In this document: piece by piece, positions 37,001 through 49,800 of the stretch
Layout of the letters: every line of letters starts with the position of its first letter
How positions within the stretch are numbered: position 1 is the first letter of the stretch
Assembly: GCF_021155775.2 (NCBI RefSeq)
Contig: NC_060232.1
Location: forward strand, 24,993,922 to 25,057,921
Direction: 5' to 3'
Source of the DNA: Neodiprion pinetum
Taxonomy: Eukaryota > Arthropoda > Insecta > Hymenoptera > Diprionidae
DNA: 64,000 nucleotides
Notes under the pieces: generated by a model
What the model was told of the DNA's origin: nothing
What the model saw: the letters and a program-made list of their open reading frames with translations, nothing else
Databases searched by the model: none
Position numbers and translations under genes: made by a program

Positions 37001-40000
37001 TTAGCTGAGTCGAATCGGGGATACGTATCAAGCCGTCGGTGATTTGTCGGGCGTCGTCACCCTTCTCCGACCAAATCGCATAATTGCAACTTAGTTATTT
37101 AGTAATTTAACAATTTAGCAATTTAGGGTGTTGCTAGCCGTTAATTAGACTCCAACTGGTGATTATGGATGCGATCTTTACTAGACCATGGCAGTCAGCG
37201 GGCATATAATACACTTACCTCGATTTCACTTATACACACTGGGTACCTGCCGGTGTGGCTTGGTGCCACTAACCAACCACTTATAATAATGAGCGTTTAC
37301 TCGTTCTTTCTCCCCCTCCCCCCTGCCTTCCAACCCACCCCACCACGATATTCCCCCCCCTGCCAACTCTGTGCGCCCCTTGTCGCGGCACAGCGACCAT
37401 CAAGAACGGCGTGTCTTCGAAGGAGGCGGAAGTCGACGCGCCGGCCAGTTCGCAAGCGGAGATCGTTGAGGAAATCAAACCGCAGCAGGTGAACCACCTG
37501 ATTAGCAAACACATGGTGCTCCCGTTTATTCCACCCAAGTTTATCAACGCGGCTGACTCGAATACGCTGCTCAAGCCGTCCGAGTACCTTAAAAGCATCT
37601 GTAAATCATCAGGGAAAAACACCTTGTCCAAAGCCAGGTGAGACAATTGCTGTTAAGTATAATGTCAATTGTATAAAAATCTTCACAAGTTCTCCAAGAC
37701 ACCTCATTGATTCATGATTCATCCAATTTTATACAACTCGTATATCTCGATGAAATCTCTGTCGATTAGTGGTCAGAATTGACTGGAAAATGTAATCAAA
37801 CGTGAAATTGACGTGGTCTAGCCAATCTTTGGCTTAGAGTTCAGTTCGATAAGTCGACAAAGAGCTAAGGCTTGTTCATTGAATTGTTTACTATACTGTA
37901 CTCATGATTGATTAAAAATCTACGATTTCGACCGTAGTCGTTTTGGTGCTAATATCATACAGGAATTGCCAAGTTTTCCAGAGGACAAATTTTTTACCAC
38001 TCAGTCCATATTTCCACGAGGATTACAGAAAACTGTTTTAAAAAATGTCGCCATTGGAATCCCGGTGAACTAGAATTGACAAGGTGAGGTTGTTTAGAGT
38101 AAAAATGTGTGTGCTTAGGTGCCTTAACTACGTAACGAACAAGAAAGCGTCCAAGCGCATAAGTGGCTCGGTCCTCTTTCACAACTTTACAAGCTCTACG
38201 ACACACTTGAGACCCACAAGACTTGATGATCATGACGGCGGAAAAAATGGCTAGGTTTCATATTTGAATGATGGATACACTTGATGTAGTAATGATATTT
38301 TATTAGCGATGTGCACGTCTTGTACGATCGTAGCTGAGACTGATGATATTGAAGAGAGCGAATATAGAAACTTTTTCATAGAGCCTCTCGGAAAAATTGG
38401 TCTCGATCAATCTTTACTTTACTGTTAGTTGGATTATTATATTCTTGTAGAGATTTTGAGGAGCTTTTGATAGTCGGGTCGAAATTCGGTTGCCAAACCT
38501 GTCTTACTGACCCTTAATTTTGACGCGCAGATCCGTGGACAACCTGGATATTCAGAGCAGACAGGAAGAAGAGCCGAGCGAACCTGCGCCTGAACCACAC
38601 CTCCTTCAACCTGGACCGCCACCGCCGCCACTACCGCCGCTGCAGAAGAATCCGGAGACGCAAAGTCAAGCCGCTCCGGAAACGGAAACAGTCAGACCTC
38701 ATCAGCCATTGGCGACAATCAGTATCCAGGACTTGACGAGCGTCCAGCTGCGCAGGACTAACACGAAGATACACGCGACAAAGACGTTCTCCGCACCACC
38801 ACCGAGAAGTGTGTCGATGACCAACGGTAAGTGGATGCTATTATTGTGTACGAGTAACGTGGGTGTTCGATTTAGAGTTTTAGGAAACCCGAAGTAGTTT
38901 TATTTGTTTTCGAAAGGCAAGTTCTTGCTTTGGATTCCGAATTGACACTATTGATTCCACGTCAATGTGAAAGGCGTTAGATTATGGATAGCGTATTAAC
39001 ACACGCTCTTGAGGAGAATTACCGTCTTTGGTACTATAAATTTGGGTCACATTAATGGAGTGGAGGCTACTTGCGCGTTATTAAATGCTCGTGGATTTCT
39101 ACTCAGTACGTTGAAGAGGAAATAATCGTATAGGAATTAAGTGAGTCGTGAAGAATTAATTTGACAAATTAATGTCTTTTACCATTTCGATGTTGCGAGT
39201 AATTCGAACGCTTAGTACTGGCTCATTGACTGACGTGAGTTGACGTTCGAGAGTTTTCATTTAGAAACCGATTGTTAACACAACGTGAAATATTTGCGCA
39301 ATTACATTGAACTTTAGATTGGATATTCTTTAATTTAGCTTGAATAAATTTACTGAGAACGTAACTTTGTTTGTTATGGAAAAATTACGTCGCTTGTTTA
39401 GATTATTAGACATTCGTATCATCAGCAGTGACCTCAGAATGCAAAAACACTGTATATATGTCAACACGATGTCTGAGATTTGAACAGTTTGTAAACCAAT
39501 GCAGAAATTGTAAAATGATGCGAAATGATCATCAAGGGGCAAGTTTTAATATTATTTATAAATAATCTTGTTAATCGTCGGCTCCGTAGATAATATTTTG
39601 GTATATTCCCAGCATTCTTTTACTCATGTAGAGGCAGGTTTCCAACTGCTACGTTGTGCGTTATTAGTTTGACTTATGAATCGTAAGTTATGACTCTTTA
39701 AGTTATGACCGCGCGAGTTCACGTGGAAAAGATTCTCTGAACTGGAATTGACTGGCAAAATCTACTTTCAGAATTTTTTGCTGACATTGAAATACTCGAG
39801 CCGTAATTTCAACATCCGTTATGATAATGGACGTGCTTCTTCGACACGTCACCTAGCTTTCTATCTTTACAATGCCCGAGTGAAACAGCCAGTAACGTTA
39901 AAGGGCGATATTAATTATTATTACAAAATACTAGAACTATTTTTTCGTTCCTAAACTACATTATTAAAAGAGGACGGAGAGTCGAATATTTTTAAAGAAA

Positions 40001-41139
40001 ATATGTTGATTGATATTTATCGTCACAATTGCTAAATTTCATTGCGTCTTCAACGTGACCTTCAACTGCGTCAGGGAGTCAATTGTAATGAATTGTTTTT
40101 ACTGTGAAGCAACTGGTGAAAACAAATTAATCTGACATATCGTATATGTGTCTTTTCTTTCGTACACAGTTTCGGAACCATTTTTTGTACAAAAAATTGA
40201 CCTCATTGCGGAACTGAAAATGTCCAAGGATATTTCTGGTATAAAGAAACTGAAGGTGGAACGAGCCCAGGTGGAGAAATCCCAAGAGCAGAACCTTATG
40301 TCGGAAATCACGAAAACGTGCAACGCCTCGAAATTCGTCGATCAGGTAAACTAGCAAAATATTAATATTTGCGACAATCAAGAAAATAAAAATTGATGGC
40401 CAACGAACCACGCATAATTATCCTCTCGTAGATACCGGAAAAAGATAGCGCGGGAAATGTGATTCCCATATGGAAAAGACAGATGTTGGCTAGGAAGGCT
40501 GCTGAACGGGCGAAAAAAGAACTGGAGGAGCAAATCGCGAGAGAAAATGAGGAGAAGAGACTGAAGGCGATTCCAGCATGGAAGAGACAACTCCTCGCGA
40601 AGAAGGATCATGCCGAGGAAAAGAAGTGAGTTGAACTGCAGGCTTCCATCGAAGCGTGAATTTTTATTGCCGTATGCGATGATTCGATTTGGCAGAAAAA
40701 AACTGCTCGTGTTTGAATTCCGGGTTGAAATAGACGAGCAGTTGCAACTGCGAGTCGATTTTCTGTGTTGAGTCTTTCTTTTGGCGTTTGATCGGCACCA
40801 CGGATTTTTTTTCACAAAAGTCTGAAAGTTCGTTGCACCTCATTTAAACTGTCAATTGGATTTAAAAAATTGAATTTCAGGCTTAATCACGTGACTCCGA
40901 TCGCTCCGGTCGTAGCCCCAAAAGTGGAGGTAACAGCGCCACCAGAAACGACACTGAACGGAGCAAAACTGAAGGAAGCAGGAGTGAAGGAGGTCAAAGC
41001 AAAGGAGGAAAAAGAGAAGGAGGAAAAGGTTGACGTGGAGTTGCGACGCAACTCGACCAACGAGGTGGACGATGGACCAATAATTCCGTGGCGAGCTCAG
41101 CTGAGAAAGACAAACAGCAAGCTCAACATTTTAGAGTAG
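31061..41139 (+). CDS. forked: Forked/espin-like actin-bundling protein (form without ankyrin repeats)
   Basis: Eleven coding exons: 31061-31150, 32534-32780, 34081-34306, 34895-35064, 35220-35292, 36193-36350, 37394-37637, 38531-38826, 40170-40345, 40432-40625, 40881-41139; 2133 nt, 710 aa, all GT-AG and in phase. The C-terminal part is diagnostic: residues 561-624 contain IPIWKRQMLARKAAERAKKE and, after ~30 residues, IPAWKRQLLAKK, the paired I-P-x-W-K-R helices of the espin actin-bundling module. Just before is DLIAELKMSKDISGIKKLK (exon 9). WH2-like L-R-R-T / L-R-K-T motifs occur at VQLRRTN (exon 8) and AQLRKTN near the end. Proline runs at 273-281 and 430-440 could bind profilin. The N-terminus carries two FYLH motifs (exon 2). 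Espin/forked proteins cross-link parallel actin bundles in bristles and stereocilia. Human espin and long fly forked begin with ankyrin repeats, which are absent here. The start ATG has a good context (acaATGg). Confidence 0.82.
31151..32533 (+). other. Intron after the first coding exon of the forked-like gene
   Basis: 1.38 kb between donor GTATGA and acceptor TTCCAG. AT-rich, no exon or element recognised. Confidence 0.5.
32781..34080 (+). other. Intron after coding exon 2 of the forked-like gene
   Basis: 1.3 kb between donor GTAAGT and acceptor TTCAACAG. A poly-A/TAAA tract sits near 33905-33930. No exon recognised. Confidence 0.5.
36351..37393 (+). other. Intron after coding exon 6 of the forked-like gene
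   Basis: About 1.04 kb. It holds four near-copies of a gYaattta unit at about 37091-37125, and its 3' end is a long pyrimidine/C-rich tract before the acceptor at 37393. Confidence 0.5.
38827..40169 (+). other. Intron after coding exon 8 of the forked-like gene
   Basis: 1.34 kb between donor GTAAGT and acceptor TACACAG; AT-rich, nothing recognised inside. Confidence 0.5.
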
Positions 41140-42198
41140 ATTTTACCTCCGTTGGCTTCGCACGACTCTTTTCTAACAATGCGGCTGTTGAAATTGTCGC
41201 GCAAGTCGACGCATCGGGATGTTTCAATTTCGTACGGACGTCTAGGTATACGAACTTTGCAATTTTCCTCGTGAAAGTCCACGTCGATGATACTTGCGAC
41301 GTTTGGTACCCCGGAGCGTTCGAATACCTGCAGATCGATGTTACATTTGGCGTCGCAGTTTGCTTCGAGCTTTTTTTAAAGCTCGGCAAGATCGACGTAA
41401 GTACTTATAATTGCAGCTCTTTAAACATGAGGGATAAGTAACGCATTAATGTATCTACTTATCGTAAATTCTGCAGTGTGCAGTAATCATAAAGATGTAT
41501 ATTTTTTATTCTACGGTGGTACCTAAGCTCTATTATTCTTCTACACAAACGTCCGGGGCAACGACGTAGTGTGACTATTTGAAAATTCGGTTCATTATTT
41601 TTGTAATACCCAGTCCGGGCAAGTCCCACTTCCGTACAATTTGTCACGGTTGTCAAACACCTTGATATCCTCATCGCGCGTTAGATTTACGGTGATATTC
41701 TAATACAGTCTATTCCTCGTCAGCTGCCCCGTCAAAGGTGAAAATCTGTAATTCGTTCATTCGTTTGTAAGCATGATGAATAACTGAGTATTTGTTGTAA
41801 TATTTTGTAAGCTGATGTAACTACAATGAGCTTACAGCAGCTAGTAAAGCTTTTTTTGATAAATATACACGTCTTCTTTTCCCGTGAGCTGAATAAATTA
41901 AACGACGGAAAAAACATACACATCTCAAATTTGCATCTAACTAATCTACGTATACTTAAAAAATGGTATTGACCGATTGTCCGTTCAAGTCAAATTTAAC
42001 GAAGCCCGATTAAACAGGGCTATCTCACCATTGATACGTTTGATGACAATTTTACAAATGGTCCGTGCAATGTATACATCAGAGAACCGAATGGAAATAC
42101 GCACGCGCATAAGATGCGTTTTCCGCGCTCTGCTGCAAGGGAGTTTAAAGACACGCTCATTATAGTATACGTATAGTCTGTACATAGAATTGAATAAA
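41140..42198 (+). other. Probable 3' untranslated region of the forked-like gene
   Basis: AATAAA signals lie at 41892-41897 and 42193-42198, which would give 3' untranslated regions of about 0.8-1.1 kb. A 117-codon frame at 41088-41441 overlaps the last coding exon in another frame and looks incidental. Confidence 0.4.
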
Positions 42199-43423
42199 AT
42201 CAATGTACTGCTACGCAGTGGAACTTTTTCACTTATCTCCATCTGTAATCACACGCTGTTCTTTAAATTTCCGTAGATCAATGCTCGGCACCTCATCGCT
42301 GCATCGTGACGTTGGCGGCGGTCACGTTGACCTGAATGTAGCCTCAGAAGTCGGGACCAAAATTGCTCGTGTCAATAATAGTTATTTATATACACTTGTT
42401 TCACAATTTACTATTTGAAAATTATAAAACAGGAAAACTGCGAGAATAGGAGAGGAGGAAATGTTCTTCTTTTTGCATGCGAGATGACGCACATCTCACC
42501 GTATTTACAACTCGTGGATTGAGCACAAGTATAACTGGTTCAAGGTCTAGATTACCAAAGTATAATCTGTCAATTGGAATTTTCGGGCACAGGCAGGCCC
42601 CTTAAAAAATTTGAGACTTTAATTGGAAAAATAAAGGGGTTTGTATCTATGCGCATTAGGAACGATGAAAATGTGCTTTTACTATTAGTTTCACGAATAG
42701 AAGACACAATCTTCTTTTACCGTCAGTTTTATTTTTGTAGCACCATGTCAAAGAATGAAGGCTGGCCACTTTTCTGTTACTGTAATTTGATGGTTCTAAT
42801 TGAAGTAAGATAAAGCCAACGCATCGTGCCACGAAGTAAGCCGAAGGCAGAAAATCCAGGCAACCACGTGACATCTGTGACCTCATTCTGCTTTGTTCTT
42901 GTAACAATATCAGTAGCAATTAGCCTCAACTTACGGAATAATTACTCTCCAGTTACTGTCCAGTTACGTTATTATTAAGAACAACTAGCTAGCTCGGTTT
43001 CCTGCACGTGTATCAACTCAAGCAAGTTGTTTCTGTTTTGAATTCAGTTCGAGGCAAGGTCGCGTTGGTGCGAATTCTAAGCTGGACTCGTTATTAGCAT
43101 TACTACGATTACAACTTTGCCGATAAGAGTAAAAATATTTTCACCAAACAAGTGATTCAAACCGCGCATTCCTAGCGATACTGACTGTAAATGTCTATAT
43201 ATATTACACAAGTCTGGTCATGGCTTATCGGTGGAACGTGTTTTCTTTCAAGAATAAAATATTTCAGTCTTGTTTGCTAAATTTTCGTAATATATTGTTG
43301 TTTTTCGAAGAACTTGTCGTAGTTTACTGATCACCACGCGTCATTACGCTGCAACAAGCCCTTACCCAATCAGTTTGCGAGTCAATAGCGATCAGTGAAG
43401 TACAAACGACCACTTTGATGATT

Positions 43424-43527
43424 TGAGTTAGAAGTTCGTCGGGGAAGGTCGCCGAAGCGTCGCCAAAAGAACCCTAACAGTTTTACTGCCGTAAAAAATT
43501 GACTTTCCCCGACGAATTTCTCACTCA
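43424..43527. repeat. Inverted repeat with 27-nt arms and 50-nt loop
   Basis: Left arm 43424-43450 and the reverse complement of the right arm 43501-43527 agree at 24 of 27 positions around the core ttcgtcggggaa. In a plus-strand transcript two of the three differences become G-U pairs, leaving one mismatch. Confidence 0.75.
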
Positions 43528-44817
43528 TGTATCTTCTCGGGTCTCATGTATTTGATGATTAGACTCTGTGCAATGCTCAGTCTGCGATTTTCTTGACGAT
43601 TCGTATTCAAAGTAAGAAAAATCTAGTCAGCATATTGTGACGATGACCGGTAGACTGAACCGTTCACCCTTCGTTGAAGTAACTGATTTTTTTGCTATGG
43701 ACGTGAAGGTTTAGGGTCTTTGGAAAATGCATTCAATATGATTGAATCTCTGCCCATTATCTTCATTAGTCAAAGTGGACCGATTCCGGTTCCGTCAAGC
43801 AGCTTTGAACTAATTGTAAGAACCTTTGACCATCTTAAGTAACAAGTACTGCCTACGCCTGTGCCATAATAGTTTATGCTTCAGTAAAGTTCTCAGTACC
43901 CGGGCGACGATCTACGCTGCGTGGAGTGACGCAAAAGGCGAGCCCCCACGAGCTGGTGACCTGTTAGACGAAGCCAAGCGTTGGTCCCTGAGTGATCACG
44001 TCCATTCTGAGCATATATTATCAGCAACTTACATTTATACACCACACACGCCAACTGGCGCGAGCTCGATGACCATGCATCCGTTTCAAGCTCAACAGAG
44101 CCTCCGTTCTTCGGACTTGCACCGCATGTTATACCGCATACTGGTCGTGTTAGCGCACCCAAAGAGAGTGGGCTTCGCCGTTTATTGACACCGTGGAGCG
44201 TAGCACAAGTCGCGAAGTTAAAGGTTCCCACGTCACTTTATCAAGGGCAAAAGTACTGCTAAGGGCAGCCCTGAGGCCAGTCATGCTCAACACTCTGTCA
44301 TCTTCCCATGATGCTTCTTAGGCGCTCTCATCTTCCTCGTGGTCAAATGGTCCCTGTACCGGTACCTCTGACCTCATCTAAGAAATAGTTGTAAGTACAT
44401 ACTTGACGCAGAGCAAATAATTCCCCTCAATTCTTCCCCCATTCCATCTCTTTTAATACCGTTTTTACTCACTGTTGTCGGACTGCCATTTTCCAAAATT
44501 AGTCGAACAGAGATTGCAATTATCTATAAGATTTGGTACCGGAGGTTTCAGAACCATTTTCGGTTTTGTGCTGAATTTAGCATTATACCTAAGAGAAAAC
44601 TTGAAATATTAAACAGATGGGTAGGAATTATTTTTGAAGAGTGAAAATTAAACATCAGTTTACACTCCTAACTGTTTTTCGTTGAATTTCGAATTCAATT
44701 TCTTTTGAGCGATGTACATTTATAGTAAAAGGAAATGAATTTGAATAATTCAAAGGTAATTTCTTATAATATAAAAGTAATTTATTTTCGTCCGGTTACT
44801 ATTGTCATAGTAAATTC

Positions 44818-44984
44818 TACCGGGAGGATTTCTTGACAGTTAACGATGCGAACGATGCTTCACCAGCAAATAGGCAACCGAAGTTACATTTCATACCCAG
44901 TAAGTACTGGAAAAGTAACTTCAGTTGCTTATCTGCCGGCGAAACGTCATTCGCATCGTCAATCCTCGAGGAATCCTCCAGGTA
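44818..44984. repeat. Long inverted repeat (hairpin), 70-nt arms, 27-nt loop
   Basis: Arms 44818-44887 and 44915-44984 align without gaps at 55 of 70 positions. Of the 15 differences, 13 are transitions. Weaker complementarity continues outward on both sides to about 44800 and 45010. Confidence 0.8.
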
Positions 44985-46598
44985 TAATTAGCATTACTCA
45001 TAATGTGAAGAATTTTTTAATCATAATCATTATTTTTCCATCCCACCAGTAAATAAACATTGTTGAAAGTAAATTACAGAATTACCGTAAGAATTCAAAA
45101 AACAAAAGTTCCGGCGTTGAAAATCACCGTTTGTGAAATTCACTTTATACTTTGCATTTCTGTAATACCTCGAGATGGAATATATCGACTATTTACGCTA
45201 AACTAATGTTTATGAAAGTGTTTTTAAAAATTAACGCGATATGTTACGTCGCGCAATGTGGTATGCCAAATTTCGCGTTCACGTTCACGTTTGACAGTGA
45301 AAATGACTAAGCTTGAATTTGACTCAAATGAAAATGGGTAGCAATCCTTGAACGTTAAATGCTTCCGCTGAAGATGTATAGGGACATAATTGAAGTAGAC
45401 AAAGTACCATGGGAGTTCTTATCGGTCAGTTAATCACTCGTTAATCGATGGATATAGGTATGTATATCTTATTAGACGTCACTACTATTCTCTCATTTCT
45501 TGCATGACAATACAATATTAATGAGACAAATTTGTCAAACCATGTCACGTTAGGTGACGTAACAGCAGCGGTTGTCGGTCCAAGTTGATGTTACTTATCG
45601 TGTCTGCACTAGCTAATATCGCACATAACATGTGCACCTCGCGGTCTAATCGAGCGTTGGATTCTTGCCAATTTTCATTCATTTCAGTATTGCGATGTAT
45701 TCCCTAATATATTATAACGGTGTCGTATAACTATTTACGAGCCGTATCGTGGGTAGGTAGAAAAACGAAGATTTACACTTGTGTGAAAAATTTATCACAT
45801 GTTTTACGTGAGTCACCGATATCAGCTCATGAACTTCTAGAAACATGGTTCACGTATAGCTAGTCGAGGTTTACCTCCTAGGAACAAGAAAAGAAGCAAT
45901 GTTAAAATTGACTGGTAAAAAATTCTTTATATTGAAAATAACTTGTCTTCGTTGTTTCGAATATCTATTGAGTGACCATTGAACGATGAACTTATACACG
46001 CGTATTATAATTCGGAAAGTGTCTTGAAAGCTTTTCAAGTCTTCTCTAAAATTTTATGCAAACCTGACAATACTTTAGATTGATTGATATATCATACCGG
46101 AGGTTTTATTGCAAAGTATGCATCCAAGTTCGGATTCATCAAGGTATACATGTACGAGATACGTAACAGATCGTTGAGCACAAGGTTAAATTGTTATTGC
46201 CAATCGGGTGCGTGTATGAGACAGTTACTTTTTTCTGTACGTGTGTGCCACACCTCCGCGAACTTGGCACGGTGTGACGGGTCGATTATTGTTCATTCTT
46301 GTATTCGGCGTTCATTTATTTATTTCTCTCTTATTTTCGCTACGGAAATTGGATGACGTCGTTGCCGTCCCCTCGAGAGTAGAACGACCGTTTGGTTGCA
46401 CCACGCTGTCGACGCCGCGTTAAGTATTCAGTCGATTGCAATCGTCCGACAGCGCTGGTCAGCACCGCTACCAGTCCGTTGACTTTATACTAACTAACCC
46501 GTAGTTCTCTTGGTGCGCACACCGCCACCCACGCAAGAATTTCAAGTGCATCGCCGCGTGCCCATCGTGGTAGGGCACCTTCGACGGGCCAGCTTCTT

Positions 46599-46606
46599 TA
46601 TAAATA
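46599..46606 (+). promoter_or_regulatory. Candidate TATA box of the SLC17-like transporter gene
   Basis: TATAAATA lies about 250 nt before the first ATG of the transporter model. Transcription would begin near 46630, giving a leader of about 230 nt. Confidence 0.4.
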
Positions 46607-46858
46607 ACAATTTTCACCTAGTGGTTGCTGTTTGCAGACTATATTGTTGACACTCAGTAAGCCAGTCGCAAGCGCGAAAGCGTGGCTGAGAGTGTCGAAA
46701 AACAGTTCCGTTGACACTTCAAAATCAAATTGTATTTTGGACATAAGTGCTTCTCCGTTTTGCATTTAACATTTAAAAAGTTTTTTGTTTTGTTATTATT
46801 TAATTTGGTTTCCCGGTTTTTTTAAGTAATAATTAGCTGCCAGGATCGAGTCTTAAGC

Positions 46859-49800
46859 ATGGCATCGAATCGCAGCATTGCAGGTAAGATTTTTCAATCT
46901 CGTGAGATACGTGCACTCGAAAATTATTTGCACTCTGAGATCAGGTTGACGTTGGGATGAGATTGGAATAATTTTGTTTGGAGGTTAATTGCGGACGCGG
47001 AACGTAAAATTTATTGGTGATTCAACTTCCGGATCAGAGGGGTATCTTTAGAACTCGTCCGCGCTACGGGAAATAGTTGCGATTGCGTTATTCTGTACTA
47101 AGTTTATCGAAATCGATGACTCAATACAGTCATTCAAATTGCTATTAGGATTTTAGTAAATATTCTGACTTGATTAGTCCATGTGCATCAAAAAATCTAA
47201 ATGTTATGTTCGTTCCGTGATTGGTACTAAAATTGGAGATTTTTGTTAAGTTAGTTTTTTTCAGAGCGCTTAGGAAAATAGGAATAAATACATTATTCCA
47301 TCATTGCAACAATGTTAGGAGGGCAGGCAAAAATATTTTAATTTTTGAGAATTTTTTGAAAAATTGCAGAAACATGGAACGTTGAAAATATGTGTATATT
47401 CGTAACTTAAAACCGATTCCATAATAATAGTAACAACATTTTTTTTTCTAGTTGTAAATCCTGAAGTTGTTACTATCGCCTAAAAAAGTTTCAATGTACC
47501 TAATCAAACATAGCGAGGGTCAATATTGGTCGATTTGACACCGTTTCTTGAAAACCTTCATTCGGTGAAGAAAGATAAAATTACTACCTAAACCATTTTA
47601 ACAATATATATATGATGTATCGCTTTAATGCCAAATACCGTATACCGTATCTATGATGTAGTAAAAATTGAATATGTTATGTTATTTTCAACATGAAACG
47701 TAACAAGAATGATAATTCATTTGTAAGGAGGAGAATTTGAACTTTTTCCATTGCAAACATCTTGAAAATACTAAAATATTTACTCGTTTGTTACGTATAA
47801 TTGTGTAATACGTTGATTCTTCACAACGAAAATCTGAAACTGTCAAGAATATCTTTTCCTGGCTTTAAATGTCTCTCAAGCATAATCTACGATAGCTTAG
47901 AATTTCATGTAGATACGAATTTACACCGTCAGTATTTTTAGCCACTAATCCGTGTAAATAGCGGATGCCAAGAAATATAGCGCGATAATGTAACCAACTT
48001 AACACTGACGAGTAAAAATGAAATTTAGTGGAAGGCGCGGTGGCTTTCAATGCTATCCGGTTTTGTGGGTAGCATGAAATTTCCCGTAACGACTGCAACA
48101 AGTCTCTTTGAGGCTGCTGGAGCTGAAAATGTTGGAAGATCAAAAAATATAAAGGTCGCGATATGAAATTTTCAATGGTGCAAAAATTGATTTCATACAT
48201 TTTTAAAGTGTAGAAAGATGAACTACAAGAAAGGCAATATGTAGAAAGGGCAAAGTAAGTATAAGAAAGCTTTCCAAAATACGTAATCGACAGAATGAAC
48301 ATGGATATAGCAAACCGAAATATGTAAGAGTGAACATTTTGATGATTCTATATTCTTAGTTATGTAATCTATCGAGTATATTTGGACTTTCTACATTTTA
48401 ATATTCTACAAATTGGATTTTCACGTTTTTTAAAATTCGACACTGTGAGCCTTGTTTCGTCTGTTTTTGTTGAAGCAGTGTCAAGAAAAGCTGGCTATTA
48501 TTGGACAGTCGAACCTAGTAACATTTGCAACATGAAAACTGGTGTTAGCGGGCTTAATAGCATACTACTTCTGTATTGATAAGCCCCATATAATAATTGT
48601 AAAATTGAGACACACGTCTTCTCGGCAATTTTCTTCCTTACGATTCAGCGAACTAAATTTACAATGTAAAGGATTGAAGTCTTTTGAAATGATTTTGTCG
48701 CAACTGAAACAGACGTATGTGAAGCATGAAACTAATTAGAAAAATCGTGAATCGATTTCACTTGAAAGCTTATGAATTAAATAAAAATTTGTGCCGCAAA
48801 ACTTGAAGCAATCTTGTGGCAGTTTTCCAAAGAAAAAAAAAAAAAAAAAAACGTTGCTTGTGTGACATTGGCAAAGCCTTATTCAAAAGCAGACTCACAC
48901 GCATTCACATCGGCATGAAAATGCGCATAAAGAAAAATTGCAGCATCGAGTTGCGCTGTAACAAATTCAAGCTGATGGCGTATGCAATGGGTGTTTGGGT
49001 TTAGTCGATTTATACCTCTTAAATGATGAAATTTGACGTAGGTATCCACGGCCTCGGTGAACCCCTCGCTCGTTCCATGGTTGCTAAGTCGCGACAGATG
49101 GCAAACGGTCGACCCAACGGAACGTAAAATTTTATAAAAAACACCGAACGTGACATTCACTGGAAATTCTGCAATATTATTGGCACTCGTAATAAAGTTT
49201 TCGAAAATTATTGAGTACTGCCACGAAAATCTTTTCTAATGGATCACATTGCGTCAGCCTTGAGAACAGCTAATGACAATTCAAGGTCTGGTATAATCGA
49301 CTGTATTTTTTTAATTTCTTTTTGGGGATCGTTTTTTGCTACTACAATTTTCAATCTCCCAAGAAAAAAAGGACCTGGCGCGCTTCTCGATGTTCACAAT
49401 TATATCACTTCGTTGTACCGTCTACTTGGCATAATTGGGTATTCCAGACAGACGGGAAGCAAGAAATCCAGAGTATCTATGGGACAGCTTCATGCTTGGT
49501 TACCTCACGAAACAATCACTGTTTGATGGCGTTGCTCCGTTTGATCATCTAAAGCCTATTGTTGTTTTTTTTTTTCTTCCCAACACATAGTTACGTAACT
49601 CCCGTCTTTCAGTGTTACACTCTCGCTTTCAACAGATGAGTTTTTTCCACTTGATTACGGTCTTTAATCCCGGATGCTGGCTGGCAGCTTTGACGCTACC
49701 TCCCGGGGTCTTTTGACGTTAGTTTGTTAAACAGACTCACAACAGTTGCTAAAATTTGGCGTGGCTTTAGAGGCTCATTACGCAATATAACTCTATTCGC

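Larger units (their letters stand above)
42199..46598. other. Intergenic region with two hairpin loci
   Basis: No coding exon was recognised. Open frames of 112-120 codons at 43826-44231 overlap on opposite strands and lack recognisable motifs. The inverted repeats at 43424-43527 and 44818-44984 are listed separately. Confidence 0.4.

Noticed and set aside
43826..44231. Opposite-strand open frames of 120 and 112 codons
   Set aside because: No recognisable domain, no splice context, and they mirror each other.
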